This document shows, piece by piece, positions 1-8,244 of a DNA stretch of 64,000 nt. Origin of the DNA: Salibacterium lacus (lineage in GTDB: Bacteria > Bacillota > Bacilli > Bacillales > Marinococcaceae); the NCBI RefSeq assembly GCF_042684865.1, contig NZ_JBHUML010000002.1, positions 1,736,001 through 1,800,000 of the forward strand. The letters run 5' to 3'. The notes beneath the pieces are model-generated. The model did no database searches, was not told where the DNA came from, and worked only from the letters and a program-made list of their open reading frames with translations. Every line of letters begins with the position of its first letter. Position 1 is the first letter of the stretch. A program made the translations under genes and the position numbers.

Positions 1-125
1 TCGTAGAGCTGCTTTTCTGACGCCTTCATCTTCAGGTAAGCATGACCGGCTCCCACCAGGGATACTACGATAACCATAACAGCCAACGCCGTGATAATAT
101 GCGGTTTCTGTATGTTGAACTTCAT
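1..125 (-). CDS. Partial gene, N-terminal membrane-anchored protein
   Basis: Only the first 41 codons are in the window; the gene runs off the left edge. Read on the minus strand from ATG at 125, the product starts with a short basic segment, then a hydrophobic helix (about residues 10-29) and a Lys/Glu-rich stretch. This fits a single-pass membrane anchor or uncleaved signal peptide. An AAAGAGACGG-like ribosome binding site precedes the start. I do not recognise the family. The downstream neighbour on the same strand is also a small membrane protein. Confidence 0.6.
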   Translation of the reverse strand, partial: MKFNIQKPHIITALAVMVIVVSLVGAGHAYLKMKASEKQLY

Positions 126-157
126 CTCGTATCACACCGTCTCTTTTTCAGAATCAA

Positions 158-652
158 TCACCCTTTCCCCAATTGAATCCTTGTGCCGTTGATCAACAGC
201 GTATCTTCGTTTTTCCAGGTAACATCCGCTTCGTCGGTTCCTTCTTCGGAATAGATCGTTTTCGAGAACCACAACGGTCCTTCCTTTTCCCCGATAACGA
301 AGAAGGATGTCGTGGCTCCTCCGTTTCGCAGGTACACATTCACCTCATGTGTGCCGTCTGGAGATTCCGTGGTTTTCAGTGTCTTATTGGCCTCCGGCAT
401 AATCCATACAAGAAAAGCAAACACGATGATCAGGAAGAATGAAATAAATATGGTGAAAAGACCTCTTGTAATGGTCAGCAGGTTTCTCGCACGAAAACCA
501 ACCGCTCCAAGAAGGAAGATTCCTACGCTGCCTGTCAGCATCACCCAAACCGGCGGAAGAATCCGCCATTCTGCTATGCAAATATGAACCGCTGAATAAA
601 GAAGAAACAGGAGACATAAGTAAAATCCCCATCTCCCGCATTTTTCTACCAT
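158..652 (-). CDS. DUF5412-like membrane protein
   Basis: A 164-residue protein with about three predicted membrane helices in the first 85 residues, followed by a soluble C-terminal domain. That domain contains the pattern SPDGTHEVNVYLRNGGATTS and ends with a WKNEDTLLINGTR segment, which is the arrangement I associate with DUF5412 proteins of Bacilli. The molecular function is unknown. The start at 652 is supported by GGGAGGTG nine bases upstream. The gap of about 32 bp to the next gene downstream suggests co-transcription with the partial gene at the left edge. Confidence 0.7.
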   Translation of the reverse strand: MVEKCGRWGFYLCLLFLLYSAVHICIAEWRILPPVWVMLTGSVGIFLLGAVGFRARNLLTITRGLFTIFISFFLIIVFAFLVWIMPEANKTLKTTESPDGTHEVNVYLRNGGATTSFFVIGEKEGPLWFSKTIYSEEGTDEADVTWKNEDTLLINGTRIQLGKG

Positions 653-708
653 GACCGCATCACCTCCCGCTCCATTTTAACAAAAAATGGAGGAAGCAGC
701 CCCCGCCT

Positions 709-1173
709 TTATTCTTTTACATATTTCATAAAAATAAAGCGGAGGAGCGGCCCTATCACTATAATCTGCAGCGGCAGCGCCACGATGAAATTCTTCCCAA
801 ACACAGCGGGATAGTCCAGAAGAATGGAATCCGTTTGATATCCGGTATGGGTGTAGGTTGTGATTAAACCGTATATCGACATGAAAAATGCCATACCTAT
901 GACCATGCATGTGGAAACAGCAAGGCTCATGTATACCTTATTACCAGCGCCCCCTACTGCTTTTCCGGCTGTTTTTTTCGCATTAGGGCCGACGACGAAC
1001 ATGTCCAGCATAAAAGCTATGACAAACGCCGTTAGAAAATGAAGCATACCTTCCGTAAATGTTATGGTGCTGAACATATCATTGATATAAAGATTGTATA
1101 CAGTCATGACCAACACCATACCAAAACACATCATAAAGCCAAACTGCTTCGACCCCTGCTGAGAACGGCACAA
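709..1173 (-). CDS. DUF2798-like four-helix membrane protein, 5' end altered
   Basis: The body of the protein (from FGFMMCFGM onward) has four hydrophobic helices arranged as two similar halves, the layout of DUF2798 proteins, whose function is unknown. The first codons are unusual: the frame opens at a TTG at 1173 inside the composite repeat that begins near 1146, so the native N-terminus and promoter have probably been replaced. Internal ATG codons at 1134 and 1131 are alternative starts. No good ribosome binding site is seen for any of them. The gene may be poorly expressed or dead despite its intact frame. Confidence 0.6.
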   Translation of the reverse strand: MCRSQQGSKQFGFMMCFGMVLVMTVYNLYINDMFSTITFTEGMLHFLTAFVIAFMLDMFVVGPNAKKTAGKAVGGAGNKVYMSLAVSTCMVIGMAFFMSIYGLITTYTHTGYQTDSILLDYPAVFGKNFIVALPLQIIVIGPLLRFIFMKYVKE

Positions 1174-1720
1174 ATTGCGGGTACCCCGCAGTATGTGCGG
1201 TCAGGGTCGGCGTCCGCACGTGACCTTCCACAGGATAATGACGTTTAAGGGCGCACCGAATACTAGAAAGTGCCTCAGGCGATGTCCCCAACGACGTTTA
1301 CGGGAGCGCGGAACTCCCTAAAGTGCCTTCGGACTATTCATCCCTCCTTTCACGCAGGGATGCGGGCTTTTTGATGCATTGGTCCGTGCGTGTCTCCTCT
1401 TAACGCAGCCTCGATCCGTTCATGATGACGTTTACCGGGGCACGAAACCCTCTAAAGTGCCTTATGAATCATTCATAATAACGTTTAAGGGCGCACCATA
1501 TACTATAAAGTGCCTCAGGCGACATGCCTAACGACGTTTACGAGGACTCGGAACCCCCTAAAGTGCCTTCGAACCCATTCCAAACGAACGTCTGTGATCC
1601 CATCGCGGAGCAGCTCAGGTGCAGTTTCGATTCCGGCAAACGGGGGCCTGGAACGGCCGGGGTCCGCCGACTTCAACAAGCAGCTGATCCGGCAGCACCG
1701 CAGCCACAAGCCGTGTTCAG

Positions 1721-1830
1721 GCATAGAAGACACGATGAGCGCCAGCGAATCGATGTCGCCCTTGTGCTCTGGAGTGCATAGAAGACACGATGAGCGCCAG
1801 CGAATCGATGTCGCCCTTGTGCTCTGGAGT
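1721..1830. repeat. 55-bp perfect tandem duplication inside repeat copy A
   Basis: The segment beginning GCATAGAAGACACGATGAGC and ending CTCTGGAGT occupies 1721-1775 and is repeated exactly at 1776-1830. Copy B carries this sequence once (about 44351-44405, reverse orientation), so the duplication is specific to copy A and recent enough to show no divergence. Confidence 0.9.
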
Positions 1831-1870
1831 AAAAGCGAGTATGTTGGCGCAGCGGTTTGTCTCAGCAACC

Positions 1871-1911
1871 AAGAATGCCGAACGATTTAAAAAAAATCGT
1901 TCGGCATTCTT
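1871..1911. terminator. Long perfect hairpin / bidirectional terminator
   Basis: An 18-bp perfect stem (left arm AAGAATGCCGAACGATTT at 1871-1888, right arm 1894-1911) with a five-A loop. It lies just past the end of the SDR gene at 1960 read leftward and could terminate it. The same place in copy B is replaced by a run of N, and the core CCGAACGATT...AATCGTTCGG recurs at two other terminators in the window. Confidence 0.75.
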
Positions 1912-1959
1912 CTCTTCTTACAAAGGTCTTGTCCCAGTCTCTTCCTGAATACCGGCATT

Positions 1960-2724
1960 CTACCGCATCAAGGCACCGCCGTTCACTTCAATTGTTTCAC
2001 CAGTGACAAAACTTCCATAGTCAGAAACAAGATAGAAAACAGTTCCGAGCACATCTCCCGGGGTGCCCTCCCGTTTTAACGGAAGGCCTGCGACGATGTT
2101 TTTTCGTGCCTCGTCCGATGTAAATGTGTCATGAAACGCCGTCTCTCCGATAAATCCAGGAGACACGTTGTTAACGGTTACATTTGGCGCCAGTTCTTTC
2201 GCCAGCCCTTTTGTAAATGTCATCAGACCCCCTTTTGAAGCAGCATAGGCCGCCGCTCCCGGTCCGCCGCCATTCTGCGCGGCAAGAGATGTCATATTAA
2301 TGATGCGTCCGCCGTTTCCTTTCATCATCGGCACCGCGCGCTGGGACACAAGGAAGGCGCTTGTCAGATTCAAGTCTATCACCTGCCGCCAGAGCTCTTC
2401 CTTCATCTCTTCAACCGAACTCCGTTCCACCATGTTGCCGGCATTGTTCACAAGGATATCCAATGTACCATCAAATTCGGCCCCCACTTTATCGAAGAGG
2501 TTATCGATTTCTTCTGTTTTCAGCATATCCGCCTGGACGATGATGCACTGCCGCCCCATGTTCGTAATGATTTCTTTCACTTCTTCCGCGCCTTTCTGGT
2601 TGCTTCCATAATGAACAGCCACATCAGCACCGGCCTCTGCCAGTCCAAGGGCAATTTCGCGCCCGATGCCGCTTGCACCGCCGGTAACGAGGGCTTTCTT
2701 TTGATCCAGTTCTATTTTTATCAT
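1960..2724 (-). CDS. SDR-family oxidoreductase (3-oxoacyl-ACP reductase-like)
   Basis: A 254-residue classical short-chain dehydrogenase. The N-terminal Rossmann motif is TGGASGIG (residues 15-22), NNAG follows near residue 92, and the catalytic Ser-Tyr-Lys set appears as NMTSLAAQ ... YAASKGG. The C-terminal VTGETIEVNGG is typical of FabG-like enzymes. It should reduce or oxidise a carbonyl/alcohol with NAD(P)H in the cytoplasm; the substrate cannot be deduced. Transcribed divergently from the MDR reductase at 2847, with which it may share regulation. GGAGGTGGAG precedes the start. Confidence 0.85.
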   Translation of the reverse strand: MIKIELDQKKALVTGGASGIGREIALGLAEAGADVAVHYGSNQKGAEEVKEIITNMGRQCIIVQADMLKTEEIDNLFDKVGAEFDGTLDILVNNAGNMVERSSVEEMKEELWRQVIDLNLTSAFLVSQRAVPMMKGNGGRIINMTSLAAQNGGGPGAAAYAASKGGLMTFTKGLAKELAPNVTVNNVSPGFIGETAFHDTFTSDEARKNIVAGLPLKREGTPGDVLGTVFYLVSDYGSFVTGETIEVNGGALMR

Positions 2725-2846
2725 ATCTCCACCTCCAACACTTTACTTCCACGTAGTCTGTCGAAATCCCTGCTGGGTTCAGAAAATGCCGCTCTGTCTG
2801 TGATGTGGTAGGATGGAAATGAAAAAGACTTTCAGGGAGGGATACG

Positions 2847-3839
2847 ATGAAAGCGTTGATTCATGAGAAAGAAATTGGCATGGAAGGCCTGACATACCGC
2901 GAAACCGACACACCGGAACCGGAACCCGGTGAGGTTCGGGTACGCCTGAAAACGGCTGGAATGAACCACCGGGATTTGTCGATTTTAAACCGTCATCAGC
3001 CGGACGACCCCGCCTGCATTATCGGTTCAGACGGCGCCGGAGTGATTGAAGCGGCAGGTACAGAAGTTACGGCTGTTTCAACAGGAGATGAAGTCATCAT
3101 TAATCCGGGGCTTGGCTGGGAGAAGAACAGCGATGCACCACCGGAAGGTTTTGAAATTTTAGGGGTGCCGAATGACGGCACATTCGCTGAGCAGATCGTT
3201 ATTCCAGCAGCCAATGTCGAACCAAAACCGAAACATCTCAGCTGGCAGGAATCCGGCGTTCTGGCGCTTCCTGCACTAACGGCATACCGCGTACTGTTTA
3301 CCAGAGCGCGTGTTAAGCCCGGCGACAACGTCTTTATCCCGGGGATAGGCGGTGGTGTCGCCACCTTCCTGTTACAGTTTGCCAGAGCGGCGGATGCTGA
3401 CGTTTACGTCACATCCCGGTCCGAATTAAAACGAAAACAGGCTCTGGATCTCGGTGCCGTGCAAGCGATCGACAGCCACGAAGACTGGTCGGAGGCGCTT
3501 GGCGGTAAAAAAATGGATGTTGTGGTTGAATCCATCGGCGGCGCCACGTTCAACAAGTCGCTCAGCCAGCTCCGCCGCGGCGGCACCATGGTCACGTTCG
3601 GATCTTCCACCGATGACACCGTGGAGCTGAATATCCGACCGTTTTTCTACGGCCAGTACAATCTGCTCGGCTCTACGATGGGAAGCACCGAAGAATTGCA
3701 GGAGATGCTGGCGTTTATTAAAAAGTATGACATAAAGCCGGTCATGGATCAGACGTATCCGCTTGCTTCCTATGAAGAAGCTTTTAATCGACTGCACCAA
3801 GCTGCACAAATAGGCAATATCGGGTTCAGCATGACATAA
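2847..3839 (+). CDS. MDR-family zinc-independent alcohol/quinone oxidoreductase
   Basis: A 330-residue medium-chain dehydrogenase/reductase. The GroES-like N-terminal half contains GMNHRDLSILN and GSDGAGVIEA; the nucleotide-binding half has the glycine-rich IPGIGGGVATF loop (about residue 166) and GGTMVTFGSS. The structural-zinc cysteine cluster is absent, which points to the YogA/quinone-oxidoreductase branch rather than classical alcohol dehydrogenases. It probably catalyses NAD(P)H-dependent reduction of an enone, quinone or aldehyde. GGGAGG lies upstream of ATG 2847, and a terminator follows at 3873. Confidence 0.85.
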   Translation: MKALIHEKEIGMEGLTYRETDTPEPEPGEVRVRLKTAGMNHRDLSILNRHQPDDPACIIGSDGAGVIEAAGTEVTAVSTGDEVIINPGLGWEKNSDAPPEGFEILGVPNDGTFAEQIVIPAANVEPKPKHLSWQESGVLALPALTAYRVLFTRARVKPGDNVFIPGIGGGVATFLLQFARAADADVYVTSRSELKRKQALDLGAVQAIDSHEDWSEALGGKKMDVVVESIGGATFNKSLSQLRRGGTMVTFGSSTDDTVELNIRPFFYGQYNLLGSTMGSTEELQEMLAFIKKYDIKPVMDQTYPLASYEEAFNRLHQAAQIGNIGFSMT

Positions 3840-3872
3840 TTCCATAGCAATCGTTTTGATGTTTTACACGAA

Positions 3873-3911
3873 GCGCTTCCGGCTGTCCCTATGATAACCG
3901 GGAGCGTTTTT
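3873..3911 (+). terminator. Rho-independent terminator after the MDR reductase
   Basis: Stem CGCTTCCGG (3874-3882) pairs with CCGGGAGCG (3898-3906, one wobble), followed by TTTTT. It sits about 35 bp past the stop codon at 3839. Confidence 0.75.
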
Positions 3912-4384
3912 GAGCTCCTCCCCCCTTTTTGGCTGCCGCAACTATTTGCGATACTCTGTTATACTTTTTTGTTAATTCTGTTATACTTCTGAACACTCAG
4001 TCTTAATAAGTTTATGTCGATCAAATTCCCTGATTTTTCAATATTTCTACCGTCTTTTATTTTTTTGCAGCTCCCTGTACATTGTTTTTTTGTGATTTTT
4101 ATATAGTAGAACTTTATACCTTATTAATTTTATTATTTTTCCAAAAATTCACCCATAATATATGTAAAAAGAACTGCTACTAAACTATTGATTTTGATTT
4201 TTTTGAAAAAAAAGATTTCTAAAAATATTAAAGATAGCGCTTTCATTGCTTATTTGTCAGTGTTTGAGCTTCTTCAAGCTGGATAGTTAACATACCGTTG
4301 CAGATTTGGTAAGGTATAATGAACCTTTCATTGATACAGATTGTGATGAAAGATTAATACAGAGAATACAAAGAGGAGGTTTTT
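3912..4384. other. Long AT-rich leader upstream of gapN
   Basis: About 470 bp without a credible gene. It is clearly AT-richer than the flanking genes, contains CTGTTATACTT twice near 3955-3990, a CcpA cre-like site at 4232-4245 and a TATAAT box at 4315-4320 about 65 bp before the gapN start. No convincing -35 partner at 17 bp and no known riboswitch fold were recognised. Confidence 0.5.
4232..4245. promoter_or_regulatory. CcpA cre-like site upstream of gapN
   Basis: Read on the minus strand the 14-mer is TGAAAGCGCTATCT, a close fit to the cre consensus TGWAARCGYTWNCW. It lies about 140 bp upstream of the gapN start and 70 bp upstream of the TATAAT box, so gapN is a candidate for catabolite control by CcpA. 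Inferred from sequence only. Confidence 0.6.
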
Positions 4385-5839
4385 ATGATGACAACCCATA
4401 GTGTCGAAGCTTTTCGTCAAAAAAACGTTCTCTTGGGTGGAGAATGGCAAGAGAACGAACAAGGAAATAGAATTACGCTGGACTCCCCATCAAGCGGTGA
4501 GGACATTGGTAGTGTACCGGCTCTGAACGAAGCGGAAGTCGACAAAGCCGTTGAAGCCGCGCGCGGTGCACAGAAACAGTGGCAGAAAACCCCGCTTCAT
4601 GAGAGAAAACAACTGCTTCTCCGCTGGGCGGATAAGCTTGAAGAAAATAAAGAAGCCATCGGAACCGTGATTATGCAGGAAGTCGCCAAGAAGAAATCTT
4701 CTGCGGTGGATGAAGTCGTCCGCACAGCCGATTTTATCCGCCACACGGCTGAAGAAGGCGTGCGGATCAACGGAGAACTGCTGACAGGAGACAGCTACAA
4801 TGGTGGTCCCGCAGGAAAAACTGCGCAGGTCAGCCGCGTCCCCCTCGGTGTTGTTCTTGCGATTGCACCGTTTAACTATCCATTGAACCTGTCCGCTTCC
4901 AAAATCGCACCGGCGCTGATGACTGGGAACAGTGTGATATTTAAACCAGCCACTCAAGGGTCGCTGAGCGGCATTATGATGATGGAAACACTCGAAGAAG
5001 CAGGTCTTCCGAAAGGCCTTGTAAATGTCACAACCGGCCGCGGCTCCGAGATCGGCGATGTGCTCGTCACGCATGACGGCATTGACCAGATTTCTTTCAC
5101 CGGCGGTTCCGGCACCGGTATTTCCATGGCGGAAAAAGCGGGAATGGTACCGATGGTTCTCGAACTGGGAGGCAAGGATCCGGCTATTGTACTTGAAGAC
5201 GCCGACCTCGACAAAGCAGCCAAAGAAATCACAGGGGGCGCGTTCTCCTACTCCGGCCAGCGCTGCACTGCGATCAAACGGGTGCTCGTGAAAGAGGAAG
5301 CGGCCGATGAACTGGTCGCCAAACTGAAAGAAAAAGTAGAAGCTCTCTCTGTCGGCAAGCCTGAAGATGACGCCGACATCACACCGCTCATCAATGATAA
5401 AGGCGCCGATTACCTGCAGGGCCTCATCGATGACACCATCGCAGACGGTGCTGAAGTAACTACAGAAAACAAACGGGACGGCAGGCTGTTTTCTCCGGTA
5501 CTGTTCGACCATGTTTCGACCGAATCCCGCATTGCCTGGGAGGAACCGTTCGGCCCGGTGCTCCCGGTCATCCGTGTGAAAGATGAAGACGAAGCCGTCA
5601 AAATCGCCAACGATTCCGAATATGGTCTCCAGGCCAGCGTCTTTACTCAGGATATCAACACAGCACACCGCATAGCGGACGAGCTGGAAGTCGGAAGCGT
5701 CCAGGTGAACGGAAAAACATCCCGCGGCCCGGACCACTTCCCGTTCCTTGGTGTAAAGAACTCCGGCATGGGCGTCCAGGGCGTACGCTACAGCCTGCTC
5801 AGCTATACCCGCGAAAAAGTAACCGTGATCAATCAATAA
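4385..5839 (+). CDS. gapN: NADP-dependent non-phosphorylating glyceraldehyde-3-phosphate dehydrogenase
   Basis: A 484-residue aldehyde dehydrogenase of the GapN type. It oxidises glyceraldehyde-3-phosphate directly to 3-phosphoglycerate while reducing NADP+, bypassing ATP formation in glycolysis. Seen in the sequence: the APFNYPLNLSASKIAPAL segment of the cofactor domain, FTGGSGTG, the general-base glutamate in LELGGKDPAIV, and the catalytic cysteine in YSGQRCTAIKR, a context characteristic of GapN. Length is normal for the family. AGAGGAGG precedes ATG 4385 (4388 is an equivalent start). It is a single-gene unit with a strong terminator. Confidence 0.92.
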   Translation: MMTTHSVEAFRQKNVLLGGEWQENEQGNRITLDSPSSGEDIGSVPALNEAEVDKAVEAARGAQKQWQKTPLHERKQLLLRWADKLEENKEAIGTVIMQEVAKKKSSAVDEVVRTADFIRHTAEEGVRINGELLTGDSYNGGPAGKTAQVSRVPLGVVLAIAPFNYPLNLSASKIAPALMTGNSVIFKPATQGSLSGIMMMETLEEAGLPKGLVNVTTGRGSEIGDVLVTHDGIDQISFTGGSGTGISMAEKAGMVPMVLELGGKDPAIVLEDADLDKAAKEITGGAFSYSGQRCTAIKRVLVKEEAADELVAKLKEKVEALSVGKPEDDADITPLINDKGADYLQGLIDDTIADGAEVTTENKRDGRLFSPVLFDHVSTESRIAWEEPFGPVLPVIRVKDEDEAVKIANDSEYGLQASVFTQDINTAHRIADELEVGSVQVNGKTSRGPDHFPFLGVKNSGMGVQGVRYSLLSYTREKVTVINQ

Positions 5840-5847
5840 GAAAGAAA

Positions 5848-5880
5848 AAGGAGAAGGGCGGCGCCCTTCTCCTTCTTTTT
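5848..5880 (+). terminator. Rho-independent terminator after gapN
   Basis: A 12-bp perfect stem AAGGAGAAGGGC / GCCCTTCTCCTT with a short loop and TCTTTTT tail, starting 9 bp after the gapN stop. Confidence 0.9.
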
Positions 5881-6206
5881 ATGCTCTGCTCTAAAGGAAA
5901 ATCACCTGCCCGCACCGCATGCCGGCATTTTCCGGCTGCCGCTTCGGTTCACCGAGCTGTGTACACTATCACCTGAAAATAACAGCATAGTGTTCACTGA
6001 CCCTCATTTCGCTTCCACTACGCCGCTGAAATCATTCATTAGTCGATGCCGGCAGAAATCAATGGACACTAATCTCCGGCAATAAAAGTCCAGTGTCCAG
6101 CTATACTGTCTTCGCGGATACTACGCATGCTTCCGGGCCATTTAGTGTCCACAGAGCATCTCCGCTCCGGAACAACCGCAGTCCAGCTCCAGCTGCCGGG
6201 CTTTTT
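5881..6206. other. Non-coding intergenic spacer with inverted GTGTCC words
   Basis: No gene with codon structure or ribosome binding site is seen. The stretch carries TGGACACTAA at 6063-6072 and its exact inverse inside TTTAGTGTCCA at 6141-6151, plus looser copies (CACTATCACC...ATAGTGTTCACTG near 5965-6000). TTTAGTGTCCA recurs at 61793. Significance unknown. Confidence 0.4.
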
Positions 6207-6569
6207 TTACCCGGCGGATTTAATCATTTCCGGCGTATCGCCGGTGATTAACTGACAGAGGGAATGATCGCCTGCATGCTGAAATTCTTCAAACAGCTGC
6301 ACCACTTTTTCCGATCCTTCCCGGTTTTTCAATTTCTCCACTTCTGCACGATACATGCGGAGAATGGAAGGATAGACATTAGGCTCCGTTCCTTTGTCCG
6401 TTTCCTGATTCCGCAGCAGAGTCCCGAGATAACGGCAGCGGAATTCCAACCGCTTGGTTAAATGAACGACGTGGCGCAGGTGGGCCATGAGTTCCGGCGA
6501 ATAATGTTCAAGTCCATCGATCTGCCGTCCGGCGTCCCGAAGAACCTGCAGGCTGCACAGTGCAATCAT
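6207..6569 (-). CDS. Hypothetical helical protein, coupled to a thioesterase
   Basis: A 120-residue, mostly helical, charged protein without signal peptide or membrane segment. I do not recognise the family. Its ATG overlaps the stop of the upstream thioesterase gene (ATGA, 6566-6569), so the two are translationally coupled and probably function together or are simply co-expressed. Two cysteines occur near the N- and C-termini, but there is no metal-binding pattern. A GC-rich hairpin lies just beyond its stop. Confidence 0.65.
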   Translation of the reverse strand: MIALCSLQVLRDAGRQIDGLEHYSPELMAHLRHVVHLTKRLEFRCRYLGTLLRNQETDKGTEPNVYPSILRMYRAEVEKLKNREGSEKVVQLFEEFQHAGDHSLCQLITGDTPEMIKSAG

Positions 6570-7102
6570 GAATAAGCCTCCTTCTTATCTTCCCACGGTT
6601 TCTGAAGACTGATCGAGCCGGCCAGTTCCTTGCTTTTCTCCCGTTTCAGCTTCCGGATCTCCTCCCGTTCCGGGGCGGTCTCAAACAATTTGAGTTCCTC
6701 TTCTGTTTCCGGTTCAATGTCCGGTACTTCAAGCGGTCGTTTGTTTTCATCGAGGGCCACAAACGTCATAAAAGCAGTTGTTGCGATGCGGCGCTCGCCC
6801 GACATCATATCCTCGGCAATCACCTTACAGAAAATTTCCATGGAACTTTTGCCGGTATAGGAAACAAACGATTCCACACATACAGAATCCGACTGGTAAA
6901 TCGGGCTGAGAAAGTCTATCGAATCCGTCGAGGCGGTCACGCATTCTTTTGCGCGGGAATGGCGCCGGGCCGACAGTACGGCACATCCGTCCAGCTTTTT
7001 CATAAGCGTTCCGCCGAACAATGTATTATAGTTATTTAAATCACTGCACAGCACCTGATCAGTGTTAACAATCTTGCTTTCTTTCGGATGTTTCTTCTCC
7101 AT
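6566..7102 (-). CDS. Acyl-CoA thioesterase, hotdog fold
   Basis: A hotdog-fold thioesterase of the cytosolic BACH/YkhA type, which hydrolyses acyl-CoA to free acid and CoA. Diagnostic segments are LNNYNTLFGGTLMKKLDGCA (substrate loop with the family Asn and Asp), VTASTDSIDFLSPI and a TTAFMTFVALDENKRP strand. The C-terminal 45 residues are a charged extension. I place the start at ATG 7102 because GGAAGGTG stands nine bases upstream; a longer reading to 7129 lacks such a site. It is followed, with a 4-bp overlap, by the hypothetical gene at 6207. Confidence 0.85.
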   Translation of the reverse strand: MEKKHPKESKIVNTDQVLCSDLNNYNTLFGGTLMKKLDGCAVLSARRHSRAKECVTASTDSIDFLSPIYQSDSVCVESFVSYTGKSSMEIFCKVIAEDMMSGERRIATTAFMTFVALDENKRPLEVPDIEPETEEELKLFETAPEREEIRKLKREKSKELAGSISLQKPWEDKKEAYS

Positions 7103-7201
7103 AATGATGCACCTTCCATCCTGAATCATTTCTTATTCATCATAACGACGGAAGACGTATGCGTAAAATGGAATCCTTTCATGATGTTCTATAACATATG
7201 T

Positions 7202-8098
7202 CTATGAAATCGGTCCCTCATCCGGAAGATGAGTCTCAGCAAACCGGATCCATTCTTTCGCGGCGTGGGACAGATAACTGTCTCTTCTCCAGATGATGGC
7301 GAGCCTCCAATACATCGCCTCCTGGTCCACATCCTGAATACAGACCTCCCCTTTCACTTCACGGCAGATGCTTTCCGGAAGCAGGGTCACGCCCAGTTTG
7401 GACGCTGCCATTTTGCCAAGCAGGTCCCACTGTGAACTTTCAAATACAACAAAAGGGGCGAACCCTTCCATGCGGCAGGCTTCCATAATACGGTTCCGCA
7501 GGGCAAAATCACTGTTTAACAACATGAAATGCTCGTTTTTAAGCTCAGATAAAGGAACGGACTCCCTGCCGGCAAGCGGATGATCAGCAGCAGCTACCAG
7601 CTGGATAGGTTCTGTACCGAATGAAAAATAGGAAAAAACATCCTCTTTCACCGGCTCTACGACAACACCAAGATCAAGATGTCCGTTCTCGACATCCGCG
7701 GCTATCTTATTGGAGCCGTCCTCCATCAATTCGATGGTGACCGCTGGATACATCTCCCGGAACTTTCCGATAATCATCGGAAAGTAGCTCGATCCCACCA
7801 TTGGAGGCAGGCCGATGCGAATCCGGCCCTGTTTTAATTCTGATAGATCTTCCAGTTGGCTCTCCAAATCTTTGAACGCCTGATGAATTACCTGCGCCTG
7901 TTCAAGAATGATGTTGCCGGCATCGGTTAAAACAACCTGTTTTTTGGAACGGTCAAACAGCGTCACATTGAATTCCTTTTCCAGGTTTTTGATCATTTTG
8001 CTGATCGTCGGCTGCGTAACGTATAAATGTTCCGCCGCCTTGCTGAAACTGTTAAACCGGTTGATCTCAATAAAATACTGCAGCTGTTTGATATCCAT
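7202..8098 (-). CDS. LysR-family regulator, CidR/YwbI-like
   Basis: A 298-residue LysR-type regulator. The winged helix-turn-helix covers residues 1-60 (FSKAAEHLYVTQPTISKMI), followed by a linker helix and a periplasmic-binding-like effector domain (IGLPPMVGSSYFP onward). The overall sequence resembles the CidR/YwbI group that controls holin-like cid operons, but no such operon is adjacent. It is divergent from a second LysR gene at 8245. The 146-bp space between them should hold both promoters. GCGGGGAAAACC precedes the start. Confidence 0.85.
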   Translation of the reverse strand: MDIKQLQYFIEINRFNSFSKAAEHLYVTQPTISKMIKNLEKEFNVTLFDRSKKQVVLTDAGNIILEQAQVIHQAFKDLESQLEDLSELKQGRIRIGLPPMVGSSYFPMIIGKFREMYPAVTIELMEDGSNKIAADVENGHLDLGVVVEPVKEDVFSYFSFGTEPIQLVAAADHPLAGRESVPLSELKNEHFMLLNSDFALRNRIMEACRMEGFAPFVVFESSQWDLLGKMAASKLGVTLLPESICREVKGEVCIQDVDQEAMYWRLAIIWRRDSYLSHAAKEWIRFAETHLPDEGPIS

Positions 8099-8244
8099 TG
8101 GTTTTCCCCGCTTCTCTACTATGTTTTGCTTTTATCTTACTATAAAAAACCGGACCTTTTCATCTTTCTATATAACGGTGCCGGCATAAGCATCGGCATT
8201 CTCCCCTTTCTTTTGATATGATATAAGAATAAGGAGGCCGTGCG

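Larger units (their letters stand above)
1146..1943. repeat. Composite interspersed repeat, copy A (eroded, inverted relative to copy B)
   Basis: This stretch is the reverse-complement counterpart of 44253-45120. Five 35-bp units of the form ACGTTTA-N20-AAAGTGCC start at 1240, 1293, 1427, 1480 and 1533, that is, every 53 bp within two groups separated by 134 bp. Other shared parts are a GC-rich palindrome near 1168-1185, the segment GCAGCGGTTTGTCTC near 1849, and an end close to TTGTCCCAGTCTCTT (1929-1943) that resembles the 17-bp terminal repeat of copy B. The opposite end is missing: about 90 bp present in copy B are absent and the repeat runs straight into the DUF2798 gene. No protein is encoded that is conserved between the copies. 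Confidence 0.8.

Noticed and set aside
1510..1890. Open frames on both strands inside repeat copy A
   Set aside because: They consist of repeat units and the 55-bp tandem duplication and are not preserved in copy B.
4490..5836. A 448-codon open frame antisense to gapN
   Set aside because: It mirrors the codon structure of gapN, has no ribosome binding site and its translation resembles no protein; long antisense frames are common opposite GC-rich third positions.
6063..6151. Inverted GTGTCC words as an operator
   Set aside because: The arms are 69 bp apart and not placed against a promoter; the word recurs at 61793 without clear context.
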